Part shown: piece by piece, positions 23,184 to 31,357 of the stretch
How positions within the stretch are numbered: the first letter of the stretch is position 1
How the letters are laid out: each line of letters starts with the position of its first letter
The notes under the pieces: generated by a model
What the model saw: the letters and a program-made list of their open reading frames with translations, nothing else
What the model was told of the DNA's origin: nothing
Databases searched by the model: none
Source of the DNA: Vulcanimicrobiota bacterium
GTDB taxonomy: Bacteria > Vulcanimicrobiota > Vulcanimicrobiia > Vulcanimicrobiales > Vulcanimicrobiaceae
DNA length: 40,467 bases
Direction of reading: 5' to 3'
NCBI GenBank assembly: GCA_019241305.1
Contig: JAFAXE010000114.1
Span: 1-40,467, forward strand
Translations under genes and position numbers: made by a program

Positions 23184-24577
23184 CCGGAAGCGGATTCGAT
23201 GCCAGCGAGCGCGTGCTGGTCATCGGCCTGGGACGCAGCGGACGCGCGAGCTGCCGTGTGCTGCGCGCGCGCGGCGCAACGGTGTATGCGGTCGACGACA
23301 AATCGCGGGACGAACTTTCTGATGCGATCGAAGAAATCGCCGGCACCGGGGCGCAGTTCGTCGCCGCAGACGCACTAGAACCGTTCCTCGATCAACTCAC
23401 CCTGGCGGTTTTGTCGCCCGGCATCCCGCTGAACAGTGCCCTGGTGCGCCGCGTCCAGGCGGCTCGCGTACCGGTATACAGTGAAATCGAGGTGGCGTAC
23501 CGGATCTGCGCCGCGCCGATCGTCGCCGTCACCGGCACCAAGGGAAAGACGACCACGACGGCGCTCATCGGGACGATGCTGCGCAGCGCTGGAAGAACCA
23601 CGTGGGTCGGAGGAAACATCGGCAACGCGCTCATCGAGCAAACAGCGCAGGCTCGTCCCCAAGACTGGGTGGTAGCGGAAGTCTCATCCTTCCAGCTGGA
23701 ATCGATACGTTCGTTCAAGCCAAAAATCGCGACGATTTTGAACATCTCGCCGGATCATCTCGACCGCTATCATTCGATGGACGAGTACGCGGAAGCGAAG
23801 TTCCGCATTTTCGCGAACCAGGGTCCGGGAGACACTTTCGTCGGCAACTTCGATGATCCAGTCGTCGGCGCGCTCGCGTGGACGGAAGGCGGCGCCGATC
23901 GCATCCCGACTCGTGCACTGTGGTACGCACGCGCGCCGCATCTTGCGACGGCGCTGTACTTGCGGCAAGGGCGAATCACCTACGCGCCTCCGACTGGCGA
24001 CCCACGCCCCATCGACATTATGCCGGTCGACGAGATCCCGCTCCTCGGGCAGCACAACGTCGACAACGTCATGGCTGCCGTGCTCGTTGGACTGGCGGCA
24101 GGTATCACACCGGACGTCCTGCGCTCGGCGGTACGTGACTTTTCCCCGCTGCCGCATCGATTAGAACGGATCGCAGAGATCGACGGCGTCGAATATGTCG
24201 ACGATTCGAAAGCGACGAATCCCAGCTCGGTCGCTGCGGCCTTGTCTGCGTTCGAGCGTCCCGTTGTTCTCATCGCGGGTGGAAAATCGAAGCGGACCGA
24301 CTTTCGCGAAATCTGCGCCGCGGTCACTGCGCATGTGCGGGCCGTCGTGCTCATCGGAGAAGCGGCCGAAGATCTCGCGAGCGCGCTCGGAGACCTCACG
24401 GCGCTGCGCGCGGGATCGATGGAGGAGGCAGTGCATACGGCGCGATCGCTCGCGCATCCCGGCGACGCGGTGCTCCTATCGCCGGGCTGTGCCTCGTTCG
24501 ACATGTTCGAGTCGGCAGAAGCACGCGGCGAGGCATTCCGCGACGCGGTTCTGCGCAGTCCCGTAGGGGCGCGGTAG
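23180..24577 (+). CDS. murD: UDP-MurNAc-L-alanine--D-glutamate ligase MurD
   Basis: Adds D-glutamate to UDP-MurNAc-L-Ala. A Rossmann-like N-terminus (VLVIGLGRSGRA, 12-23) binds the substrate. The ATP site GTKGKTT is at 119-125, followed by SSFQLE and ILNISPDHLDRY, both Mur ligase motifs. YVDDSKATNP in the C-terminal domain is specific for MurD. The length is 465 from ATG 23180; an upstream in-frame start at 23102 would lie deep in mraY. It is coupled to mraY by ATGA, and ftsW follows 4 bases after its stop. Confidence 0.97.
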   Translation: MTGSGFDASERVLVIGLGRSGRASCRVLRARGATVYAVDDKSRDELSDAIEEIAGTGAQFVAADALEPFLDQLTLAVLSPGIPLNSALVRRVQAARVPVYSEIEVAYRICAAPIVAVTGTKGKTTTTALIGTMLRSAGRTTWVGGNIGNALIEQTAQARPQDWVVAEVSSFQLESIRSFKPKIATILNISPDHLDRYHSMDEYAEAKFRIFANQGPGDTFVGNFDDPVVGALAWTEGGADRIPTRALWYARAPHLATALYLRQGRITYAPPTGDPRPIDIMPVDEIPLLGQHNVDNVMAAVLVGLAAGITPDVLRSAVRDFSPLPHRLERIAEIDGVEYVDDSKATNPSSVAAALSAFERPVVLIAGGKSKRTDFREICAAVTAHVRAVVLIGEAAEDLASALGDLTALRAGSMEEAVHTARSLAHPGDAVLLSPGCASFDMFESAEARGEAFRDAVLRSPVGAR

Positions 24578-24581
24578 CGGT

Positions 24582-25724
24582 ATGGCGGTCGCAGCACGGC
24601 GCATCGTTCCCCTTCCCGAAGAACCTCGTCCCGCTCCCGACGCGGTGTTGGCCGGCACGGTGGCATTGCTTGTTGCCGTCGGGCTCATCATGATTTTCAG
24701 CGCGTCCAGCGCAACGGCATACGCCCTGCACCACGATGCGACGTACTTTTTGAAGCGGCAATTCGTCTGGCTCGCCGTCGCGATCGTTGCCGCCCTTTTC
24801 GCCTATCGTGCCGATGAACGTATGCTGCGCCGCTGCGCCACGCCGGCACTCGCACTGTCGGTTCTCGCGCTCGTGCTGGTCCTGGTCCCGCATATCGGTA
24901 TCGTTTCGGGCGGAGCACGCCGCTGGCTCGGATTCGGGCCCGTCTCTTTCGAGCCGTCGGAGTTCGCAAAACTCGCGCTCGTTCTTTACCTGGCGAACGC
25001 CCTCACGCAAAAGGGCGAACGGGTACGCTCGCTCGCCTCTGGCATCTTTCCGCTCGGCGCCATCACCGCGCTCATCGCCTTGCTGGTGCTGAAAGAACCC
25101 GATCTTGGGACGGCGAGCTTAATTATCTTCACGGCCGCGACGATGCTCTTCGTCGGTGGGGCGCGGCTCGCGCACCTCGGACTGGTGGCGCTGGCGACGA
25201 TTCCACCAGCCGCGCTCATCGTGCTCTCCAGCGCTTACCGGCGCGCTCGGATATTCGCTTTCATCGATCCTTGGAAGGACCCGATGAACACCGGTTTCCA
25301 TATCGTCCAGTCTTTGTACGCGCTCGGGAGCGGTGGTATCGCGGGCGTCGGTCTCGGGTTCTCGCGTCAAAAGTTCTTCTATTTGCCGGAACAATACACC
25401 GATTTCATCTTTGCGATCATCGGTGAGGAACTCGGACTGCTGGGGACGCTCGTCGTCGTCGGACTGTTCGTGTTGCTGGCGTATCGCGCCGTACGGATCG
25501 CGTTACGTGCGCCCGACCGCTTCGGCCTCCTGCTCGCCGTCGGGTGTGCGAGCACGATCGTCGTGCAGGCGTTTGTGAACATCGGCGTCGTGACGTCATC
25601 GTGGCCGGTGACCGGCGTGCCGCTCCCGTTCATTTCGTTTGGCGGCAGCTCGCTCGTCGTCAGCATGGTTGCGGCTGCGCTTTTGCTCGCGATCGGTCGG
25701 CGGCGATCCGGCGCATCGTCCTAA
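24582..25724 (+). CDS. ftsW: Septal peptidoglycan polymerase FtsW (SEDS family)
   Basis: A SEDS-family glycosyltransferase that polymerises lipid II during septation together with FtsI. Ten hydrophobic helices are visible. Family motifs include IMIFSASSA in helix 1, GGARRWLGFGP with FEPSEFAKLAL (the conserved region around the catalytic Asp of SEDS proteins is nearby, KEPDLGT), YALGSGGIAGVGLG, and the C-terminal GVPLPFISFGGSSLV. Length is 380. The position between murD and murG favours FtsW over RodA. The end overlaps the proposed murG start by 19 bases. Confidence 0.95.
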   Translation: MAVAARRIVPLPEEPRPAPDAVLAGTVALLVAVGLIMIFSASSATAYALHHDATYFLKRQFVWLAVAIVAALFAYRADERMLRRCATPALALSVLALVLVLVPHIGIVSGGARRWLGFGPVSFEPSEFAKLALVLYLANALTQKGERVRSLASGIFPLGAITALIALLVLKEPDLGTASLIIFTAATMLFVGGARLAHLGLVALATIPPAALIVLSSAYRRARIFAFIDPWKDPMNTGFHIVQSLYALGSGGIAGVGLGFSRQKFFYLPEQYTDFIFAIIGEELGLLGTLVVVGLFVLLAYRAVRIALRAPDRFGLLLAVGCASTIVVQAFVNIGVVTSSWPVTGVPLPFISFGGSSLVVSMVAAALLLAIGRRRSGASS

Positions 25725-26776
25725 CCGGGGGCGGGACCGGCGGTCACATCTATCCGGCGCTCGCGATCGCCGAGATTCTGCGCGAACGTTCGCCGACGCC
25801 GCCGCAACTGTTGTTCGTCGGCTCGCGCCACGGCCTCGAAGCGCAGCTGGTCCCTGCGGCGGACGTTTCGATTCGTTTCGTTGCCAGTCACCCGCTCTCA
25901 CGACGTTTTTCGGTTGACTTCGTTCGGACCGTGCTGTGCAATCTCATCGGAATCGCGCAGTCGCTGAACGTGCTACGACGGTTTCGTCCCGACTGCGTCA
26001 TCGCGACGGGGGGCTACGTCGCTTTCCCGGTCGTCGTCGCCGCTCGATTGCTGCGGCTCCTGCGATGGTCGCGCACGCGTGTGGCGCTCGTCGAGCCAAA
26101 TGCCGCTCCAGGCTTGGTCAACCGATTGCTCGCGCCACTGATCGACGAGGTATGGCATGAAACGCCCGTTCGTTCCGCGATAACGCGACAGCTCGATCCA
26201 CGTCAAGCCCGACGCTCTTTAGGCTTGGCGCCCGATGCAACGACGATCGTCGTGATGGGCGGGAGCCAAGGCGCGCGCCGTCTCAACGATGCGGTCGTAG
26301 AAGCGGCGGCAAACCGGCGCTTTCCCGCGGCGTGGCAGGTGTTGCTGTTGACCGGTGCCCGTGAGTGGGAGCGTGTGCGTGACCGTGGCGTGGGCGGTGA
26401 GTGCGCGGGGGTTCGGATGCTGCCGTATTTGGACGATCTCGCGCAGGCGTATGCCGCAGCCGATCTCGTCGTCGCGCGCGCCGGTGCTTCGACGCTGGCC
26501 GAACTGGGCGCGACTGGGACCCCGGCGGTTTTGGTGCCGTATCCGCATGCGACCGGTGATCACCAAATGAAAAACGCGCAGGAAATGCGCGCGCGGGGCG
26601 TTGCTCGGATCGTTCCCGATGCCGAGCTCGACGGTCCGCGCCTCGTGCTGGAGATACGCGCAGCGCTCGAAGCAGACGTCGCGCAGCACATGCGAGAGGC
26701 GGCGCGCCGAGATGCGCGTGATGACGTGCCGGGACGCCTCTTCGCGCGAATCGCTCAACTCGCTGCTCGCGGGTGA
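25706..26776 (+). CDS. murG: UDP-GlcNAc--lipid I N-acetylglucosaminyltransferase MurG
   Basis: Adds GlcNAc to lipid I, forming lipid II on the cytoplasmic side of the membrane. The N-terminal glycine loop RRIVLTGGGTGGHIYPALAI is at the very start. Later signatures are ATGGYVAFPVVVAA, EPNAAPGLVNRLL, MGGSQGARRLNDAV and RAGASTLAELGATGTPAVLVPYPHA, all typical. The conserved start in other bacteria is Met-x-x-I, and here the codon in that place is ATC (25706). The nearest normal starts are at 25601 or further upstream and would add a long stretch read out of frame with ftsW. So a non-standard start, coupled to the ftsW stop, is most likely. Length is 356. Confidence 0.94.
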   Translation: MRRIVLTGGGTGGHIYPALAIAEILRERSPTPPQLLFVGSRHGLEAQLVPAADVSIRFVASHPLSRRFSVDFVRTVLCNLIGIAQSLNVLRRFRPDCVIATGGYVAFPVVVAARLLRLLRWSRTRVALVEPNAAPGLVNRLLAPLIDEVWHETPVRSAITRQLDPRQARRSLGLAPDATTIVVMGGSQGARRLNDAVVEAAANRRFPAAWQVLLLTGAREWERVRDRGVGGECAGVRMLPYLDDLAQAYAAADLVVARAGASTLAELGATGTPAVLVPYPHATGDHQMKNAQEMRARGVARIVPDAELDGPRLVLEIRAALEADVAQHMREAARRDARDDVPGRLFARIAQLAARG

Positions 26777-26780
26777 GACC

Positions 26781-28223
26781 GTGCAGTTCTGCGAACGACA
26801 GGCCTTCGTGAACCTCGGCGCGCCACTGCATTTTATCGGCATCAGCGGGATTGGGATGAGTGCGCTCGCGCGGCTGCTTCGGGCCCGTGGTTTCAGCGTC
26901 AGCGGCTGCAGCGACGTTCGCACGGAGCTCACGGACCGTCTCGAAGAGGAAGGAATTCCTATCCTTTTTGGACACTCCGCCGACCATCTCCGTGACGGCG
27001 TTACGCTCGTCGTAAGCTCGGCCATCGATACACATACGTCCGAGCTGAGCGAAGCAGAGCGCCGCGGTATCCCGGTGATCCGGCGCGGCTCCTTGCTCGC
27101 AGCGCTGCTGAGCGGCGCTGACGGTGCGCAAGAAATTCGAAGTTTGGCCGTTGCGGGAACGCACGGTAAAACGACGACCACAGCGATGCTGGGGACGATT
27201 CTCGATGAAGCGGGCGAAGAGCCGACGGTGGTGCTCGGCGGCGAATTCGTCGGAGGCTTGTGCGCCGGTTCCAACACGCGCAACGGCACGGGGACATGGT
27301 TCGTCGCCGAGAGCGACGAATCGGATGGCTCTTTTTTGGAACTTCGTCCGTCCGTCGCGGTGGTGACCAACGTTGAAAACGACCACGTGACATCCGACGA
27401 AGAGTTGACGTCGTTGATGACGGCGTTCGAACGTTTCTTGGCAGGCGTCGGAGAAGTTGCGATCATCGGGGTGGACGAGCCACGCTCGTTGACGCTGGCG
27501 GAGTTACCTCGCGCGGCACGCACGGTCACGTTCGGCTTCGCTGCCCAGGCCGATGTTCGCGCGACCTCGGTCTTCTATCGTGGGTTCGGTTCCACGTTTG
27601 ACGTCGTCGCTCACGGTGCTCCCATGGGAACCGTTTCGTTATCCGTCCCGGGAGCGATCAACATCCAGAACTCCCTTGGCGCAGTCGCGGCTGGACTCGA
27701 AATCGGCCTTCCTTTTGCCGGCATCGCGCAGGCGTTATCCCGTTTCCAAGGGGTGCGCCGGCGCTTCGAGATTCTTGCGCAAGGCGAAAGGTTCACGGTC
27801 GTCGACGATTACGCGCACCATCCAACCGCGGTGGAGGCAACGCTGGCCGCAGCGCGTGCCGCCTGGGACGGCCCGATCGTCGTTGCCTTTCAGCCTCATC
27901 GGTACAGCCGGACGCGCTACCTCGCGCGTGAGTTTGCTTTGGCGTTGCGCGGCGCAGATCGGGTGATCCTCACCCCGATTTACGAAGCATCGGAAGCGCC
28001 GCTCCCCGGAGTCGACGCGACGCTCATCGGCGAGCCGTTGCGGGGTTTCGGGACGGAGGTCGCCTACGTCGATTCCGTCGAGCGGCTCGTCGACGAAATT
28101 CGCGGAAGCGCGCCCCGCGGCTCGTTGGTGCTGTTGCTCGGCGCCGGAACGATCACGTCTGCCGCCCATCGTCTCGCGCAGCACGCACAAGAACTTCCGC
28201 TGCAGGCGCGAGCCGAGCGGTGA
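26781..28223 (+). CDS. murC: UDP-MurNAc--L-alanine ligase MurC
   Basis: Attaches L-alanine to UDP-MurNAc, the first Mur ligase step. The N-terminal dinucleotide-like motif FIGISGIGMSALA is at 18-30, the ATP site GTHGKTT at 126-132, and VVDDYAHHPTAVEATL with FQPHRYSRT in the last domain are MurC hallmarks. GTG 26781 follows the murG stop by 4 bases and is preceded by GGGTGAG. The frame is open further back within murG, but those residues do not match the family. Length is 480. The stop overlaps murB (GTGA). Confidence 0.96.
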   Translation: MQFCERQAFVNLGAPLHFIGISGIGMSALARLLRARGFSVSGCSDVRTELTDRLEEEGIPILFGHSADHLRDGVTLVVSSAIDTHTSELSEAERRGIPVIRRGSLLAALLSGADGAQEIRSLAVAGTHGKTTTTAMLGTILDEAGEEPTVVLGGEFVGGLCAGSNTRNGTGTWFVAESDESDGSFLELRPSVAVVTNVENDHVTSDEELTSLMTAFERFLAGVGEVAIIGVDEPRSLTLAELPRAARTVTFGFAAQADVRATSVFYRGFGSTFDVVAHGAPMGTVSLSVPGAINIQNSLGAVAAGLEIGLPFAGIAQALSRFQGVRRRFEILAQGERFTVVDDYAHHPTAVEATLAAARAAWDGPIVVAFQPHRYSRTRYLAREFALALRGADRVILTPIYEASEAPLPGVDATLIGEPLRGFGTEVAYVDSVERLVDEIRGSAPRGSLVLLLGAGTITSAAHRLAQHAQELPLQARAER

Positions 28224-29161
28224 CCGCGCTCCATAGCGAAACCTCGCTGCTGAACGAGGACGACCGAACCTACCTTGTGCAGCTGTTGAAACAGCGGGTT
28301 ACCTTCGATGCACCGCTCGCGCCGCTAACGTCGTGGAAGATTGGCGGTCCGGCCGATGCGCTGGCAAATATCGAGAGCGAACGTGAGCTCGCGGAGACCT
28401 TGCGACGAACGTTTCGGCGCAAGTTGCCGTGGATGGTTCTCGGCAGCGGCTCGAACTTGCTCGTCGGAGATGGCGGAGTGCGGGGCATCGTCATTCGCCT
28501 CAGCGGAAGCTTTACGAAGATCGCCATCAGTGCGCAAGAGAACGAAGTGATCGTGGAAGCCGGTGCCTCCGCTTCCGTCGCGCTGTTGGTCGCGCAGGGC
28601 GCATCACACGGAGCCCTCGGAATCGGATCGCTTGCGGGAATCCCTGGGAGCGTGGGTGGCGCGCTGCGCATGAACGCGGGCACCGATCGCGAGTTCGGCG
28701 ATTTCGTCAAAGAGGTGTGGGTACAGTCACCGGCACGTCCACAGACGCACGCCGTTACGCCGCAGTACTTTTATCGCCACACGACGCTGGCACGCGACGC
28801 GGTCGTGGCGCGCGCCACGCTGGCATTCGAGCGAGGCGATTCAAGTACGGTGCGCGCCGAGATGCAAAGTCGCCTCGTCCGTCGCAAGGCAACGCAGCCG
28901 CTTGCGTGGCCGAACGCCGGCTCGTGCTTTCGCAACCCGCCGGGGGATGCGGCCGGACGCCTGATCGAAGCCGCCGGCGCGAAGGGTTGGCGACTCGGCG
29001 GTGCGGAGGTGTCGCCGTTGCATGCGAACTTCATCGTGAACCGTGACAACGCGTCGGCGTCCGATGTAGCCGGACTGCTGGCTCGCGTGCGGCGTGCGGT
29101 CGCCGAGCGCTTCGATGTCGAATTGGAGTTAGAGGTGCACTTCGTTGGAGTGTTTGTCTAG
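28220..29161 (+). CDS. murB: UDP-N-acetylenolpyruvoylglucosamine reductase MurB
   Basis: Reduces the enolpyruvyl group to make UDP-MurNAc, using NADPH and FAD. The FAD-binding region appears as TSWKIGGPADAL and VLGSGSNLLVGDGGVRGIVI. GSLAGIPGSVGGALRMNAG is the family core. NAGSCFRNP contains the catalytic Ser and the C-terminal KGWRLGGAEVSPLHANFIVN is intact, with a Glu near the end (ELELEVHFVG). Length (313) and the missing extra loop suggest type II MurB. Starts at GTG overlapping murC. Confidence 0.96.
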   Translation: MTALHSETSLLNEDDRTYLVQLLKQRVTFDAPLAPLTSWKIGGPADALANIESERELAETLRRTFRRKLPWMVLGSGSNLLVGDGGVRGIVIRLSGSFTKIAISAQENEVIVEAGASASVALLVAQGASHGALGIGSLAGIPGSVGGALRMNAGTDREFGDFVKEVWVQSPARPQTHAVTPQYFYRHTTLARDAVVARATLAFERGDSSTVRAEMQSRLVRRKATQPLAWPNAGSCFRNPPGDAAGRLIEAAGAKGWRLGGAEVSPLHANFIVNRDNASASDVAGLLARVRRAVAERFDVELELEVHFVGVFV

Positions 29162-29162
29162 C

Positions 29163-30092
29163 GTGCGCGCGCGCGTCGTCGTCGTCATGGGAGGCCCAAG
29201 CTCCGAGCGTGAGGTCTCGATTGCCACGGGGCAAGGCGTGGTGAACGCGCTCCAGCGCCTGGGCTACGAGGCTCGTTCGGTGGACTTCGACGGGAATTTC
29301 GTCGACGCACTGCGCGCGCTGCAACCGGACGTCGTGTTCAACGCGCTGCACGGTCCGGGCGGCGAAGATGGACGCATCCAGGGCGTGTTGGACTGGCTGG
29401 ATATCCCGTATACGGGCAGCGATTTGCTCTCATGCGCGCTCGCGATGGATAAGCATCTCACGAAAAAGCTGTTCTCGGCGGAGGGCCTTCCAACGCCGGC
29501 ATGGGACGTGTTCGACTTGAACGGTGGCTCGCTGCCTTTACTGCCTGGCTCCCTCGATTTACCGCTCGTCGTCAAGCCGCGTGGCGAAGGTTCATCCTCC
29601 GGCGTCAGCATCGTTCGCACACACGAAGAGTGGACGAACGCGATGGTGCACACCGCGGAGCGCGCGCACAGCGTCCTGGCGGAGGAGTACGTCGAGGGCC
29701 GTGAGTTCTCGTGTGGCATTCTTGGTGACGAGGCGCTCCCGGTCATCGAAATCGTTCCGTCCGCCGAGTTTTACACGTTCGATGCGAAATACGCGCCGGG
29801 CGGCAGCCGGCATTTTGTCCCGGCGCCGATCGATGAGAACCTTACGAACCGCTTGCAGACGTTAAGCCTTTCCGCGCACCGGCTCCTCGGATTGCGCGAC
29901 TATTCCCGGACCGACTTCATCGTTTCAAGGGAAGGCCGTCCGTATATCCTGGAGACGAACGCGCTGCCGGGACTCACGCCGACGAGCCTCGTACCGGACG
30001 AATGTGCGGCGCTCGGCATCTCGTACGAGGGCCTCGTCGATCGTCTCGTCCAGTACGCGTTGGCACGGTCGCGAGGCCGGACCACCGTGTGA
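29163..30092 (+). CDS. ddl: D-alanine--D-alanine ligase
   Basis: Makes D-Ala-D-Ala for MurF. The ATP-grasp fold is visible: VVVVMGGPSSEREVSI at the start, NALHGPGGEDGRIQG, PYTGS, then LVVKPRGEGSSSGV, EEYVEGREFSCGIL and a late NALPGLTPTSLVPD with the metal-binding Glu-x-Asn. PYTGS followed by DKHLTKKLF fits Ddl. I chose GTG 29163 (309 residues), just after the murB stop; TTG codons at 29145 and 29154 would overlap murB. This is the last gene of the coupled wall operon. Confidence 0.96.
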   Translation: MRARVVVVMGGPSSEREVSIATGQGVVNALQRLGYEARSVDFDGNFVDALRALQPDVVFNALHGPGGEDGRIQGVLDWLDIPYTGSDLLSCALAMDKHLTKKLFSAEGLPTPAWDVFDLNGGSLPLLPGSLDLPLVVKPRGEGSSSGVSIVRTHEEWTNAMVHTAERAHSVLAEEYVEGREFSCGILGDEALPVIEIVPSAEFYTFDAKYAPGGSRHFVPAPIDENLTNRLQTLSLSAHRLLGLRDYSRTDFIVSREGRPYILETNALPGLTPTSLVPDECAALGISYEGLVDRLVQYALARSRGRTTV

Positions 30093-30139
30093 AGCACGGT
30101 GAATGGAAACTGCACCTAATCCGAGAAACCTGAGCAGCT

Positions 30140-31351
30140 ATGCCAACTAGTGGAACCGTGGTGGACCGTGGACTCGAGGGCGTTGTCGTCGGTTCGACTG
30201 AACTCAGCAACGTCGAAGGTCGCGAAGGACGCCTGACCTATCGCGGTTACGACATCCACGATCTCGCGCCGCATGCCTCATTCGAAGAGGTCGTCTATCT
30301 GCTGCTGTTCGGACAGCTTCCGAACAAGCATCAACTCGACGACCTCAAGGCCCGAATGGGTGCGAACCGCATGCTGGCGCAGCCGCTCCTCGACTGGATG
30401 GAGCTCGTTCCCAAGACGGCATGGCCGATGGATGTGTTGCGCACCGCGGTCTCCGGATTGGCGCTCTATACGCCCTTCCAACCCGCCGACGGGTGGCATC
30501 CTTCCAACCCGCGCACGGCGATCATGCTGATTGCGAAGACACCGATCATCGTGGCCGCCTGGGATCGGATTCGCCGTGGCCTGGAGCCGATCGAGCCTCG
30601 CGTGGACCTTTCGACAGCCGGAAACTTCCTTTATATGCGCAGCGGCGAGGTTCCAATCAAGGAGGCCGAGCACGCACTCGACACCTATCTCGTCCTTCTC
30701 GCCGACCATTCGTACAACGCCTCGACCTTTTCGGCACGTGTTACCGCCTCGACGCGTGCCGATATGTTTGCCGCCGCGACGGCAGCCCTGGCGACGCTCG
30801 AAGGCGATCTGCACGGTGGCGCTCCCGGCAAGGTGATGGCGATGCTGCAAGAGATCGGCAAACCGGAGCGCGCCGAACAATACGTCCGCGATTTGCTGGC
30901 GCGCGGCGAGAAGATCATGGGAATGGGCCACCGCGAGTACAAAGTCCGGGATCCTCGTGCGCAGCATCTCGAGGAGATGGCAAAGGAACTCGGCGAGGCG
31001 TCCGATCCGAAATGGTATGAGCTGGCGCGGGCGCTCGAGGACGCAGCGCGCAAGGTGCTGCAAGAAGCAAAACCCGGCAAGCCGATTTACGCCAACGTCG
31101 AGTTTTATACGGCCCCGACGCTGTACAGTCTCGGAATACCAGCCGACGAGTTTACGTGCATGTTCTCTTGCGGTCGCATGGCCGGCTGGACGGCGCACAT
31201 CATCGAGCAGCTCTCGGATAACCGTTTGATTCGCCCGCAGGCGACCTACACGGGGCCTGCGGTGATGCCCTTTACTCCGATCGAAGAACGCGGCAGAAAC
31301 AACGGCAGCTCGTCCAACGGCGTGCCGAAAGCGAGCCCCGCGCGGCCCTAA
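30140..31351 (+). CDS. gltA: Citrate synthase
   Basis: Condenses acetyl-CoA and oxaloacetate at the entry of the citrate cycle; related 2-methylcitrate synthases have the same fold. Signatures are RLTYRGYDIHDLA near 31-43, ADHSYNASTFSARV near 188-201, GDLHGGAPGKV with the catalytic His225, and MGHREYKVRDPRA with His264. The usual catalytic Asp (N-V-D-F-Y) is Glu321 here (NVEFYTAPTLYSLGIP). Length is 403, with a Ser/Asn-rich tail. It follows ddl after 47 bases and may be transcribed on its own. The next gene, alr, is convergent, 6 bases away. Confidence 0.94.
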   Translation: MPTSGTVVDRGLEGVVVGSTELSNVEGREGRLTYRGYDIHDLAPHASFEEVVYLLLFGQLPNKHQLDDLKARMGANRMLAQPLLDWMELVPKTAWPMDVLRTAVSGLALYTPFQPADGWHPSNPRTAIMLIAKTPIIVAAWDRIRRGLEPIEPRVDLSTAGNFLYMRSGEVPIKEAEHALDTYLVLLADHSYNASTFSARVTASTRADMFAAATAALATLEGDLHGGAPGKVMAMLQEIGKPERAEQYVRDLLARGEKIMGMGHREYKVRDPRAQHLEEMAKELGEASDPKWYELARALEDAARKVLQEAKPGKPIYANVEFYTAPTLYSLGIPADEFTCMFSCGRMAGWTAHIIEQLSDNRLIRPQATYTGPAVMPFTPIEERGRNNGSSSNGVPKASPARP

Positions 31352-31357
31352 CGTTTC

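Noticed and set aside
26219-27529. 436-codon open frame on the minus strand
   Set aside because: It is antisense to the end of murG and the start of murC, both well supported. The product is Ser/Arg/Pro-rich without motifs.
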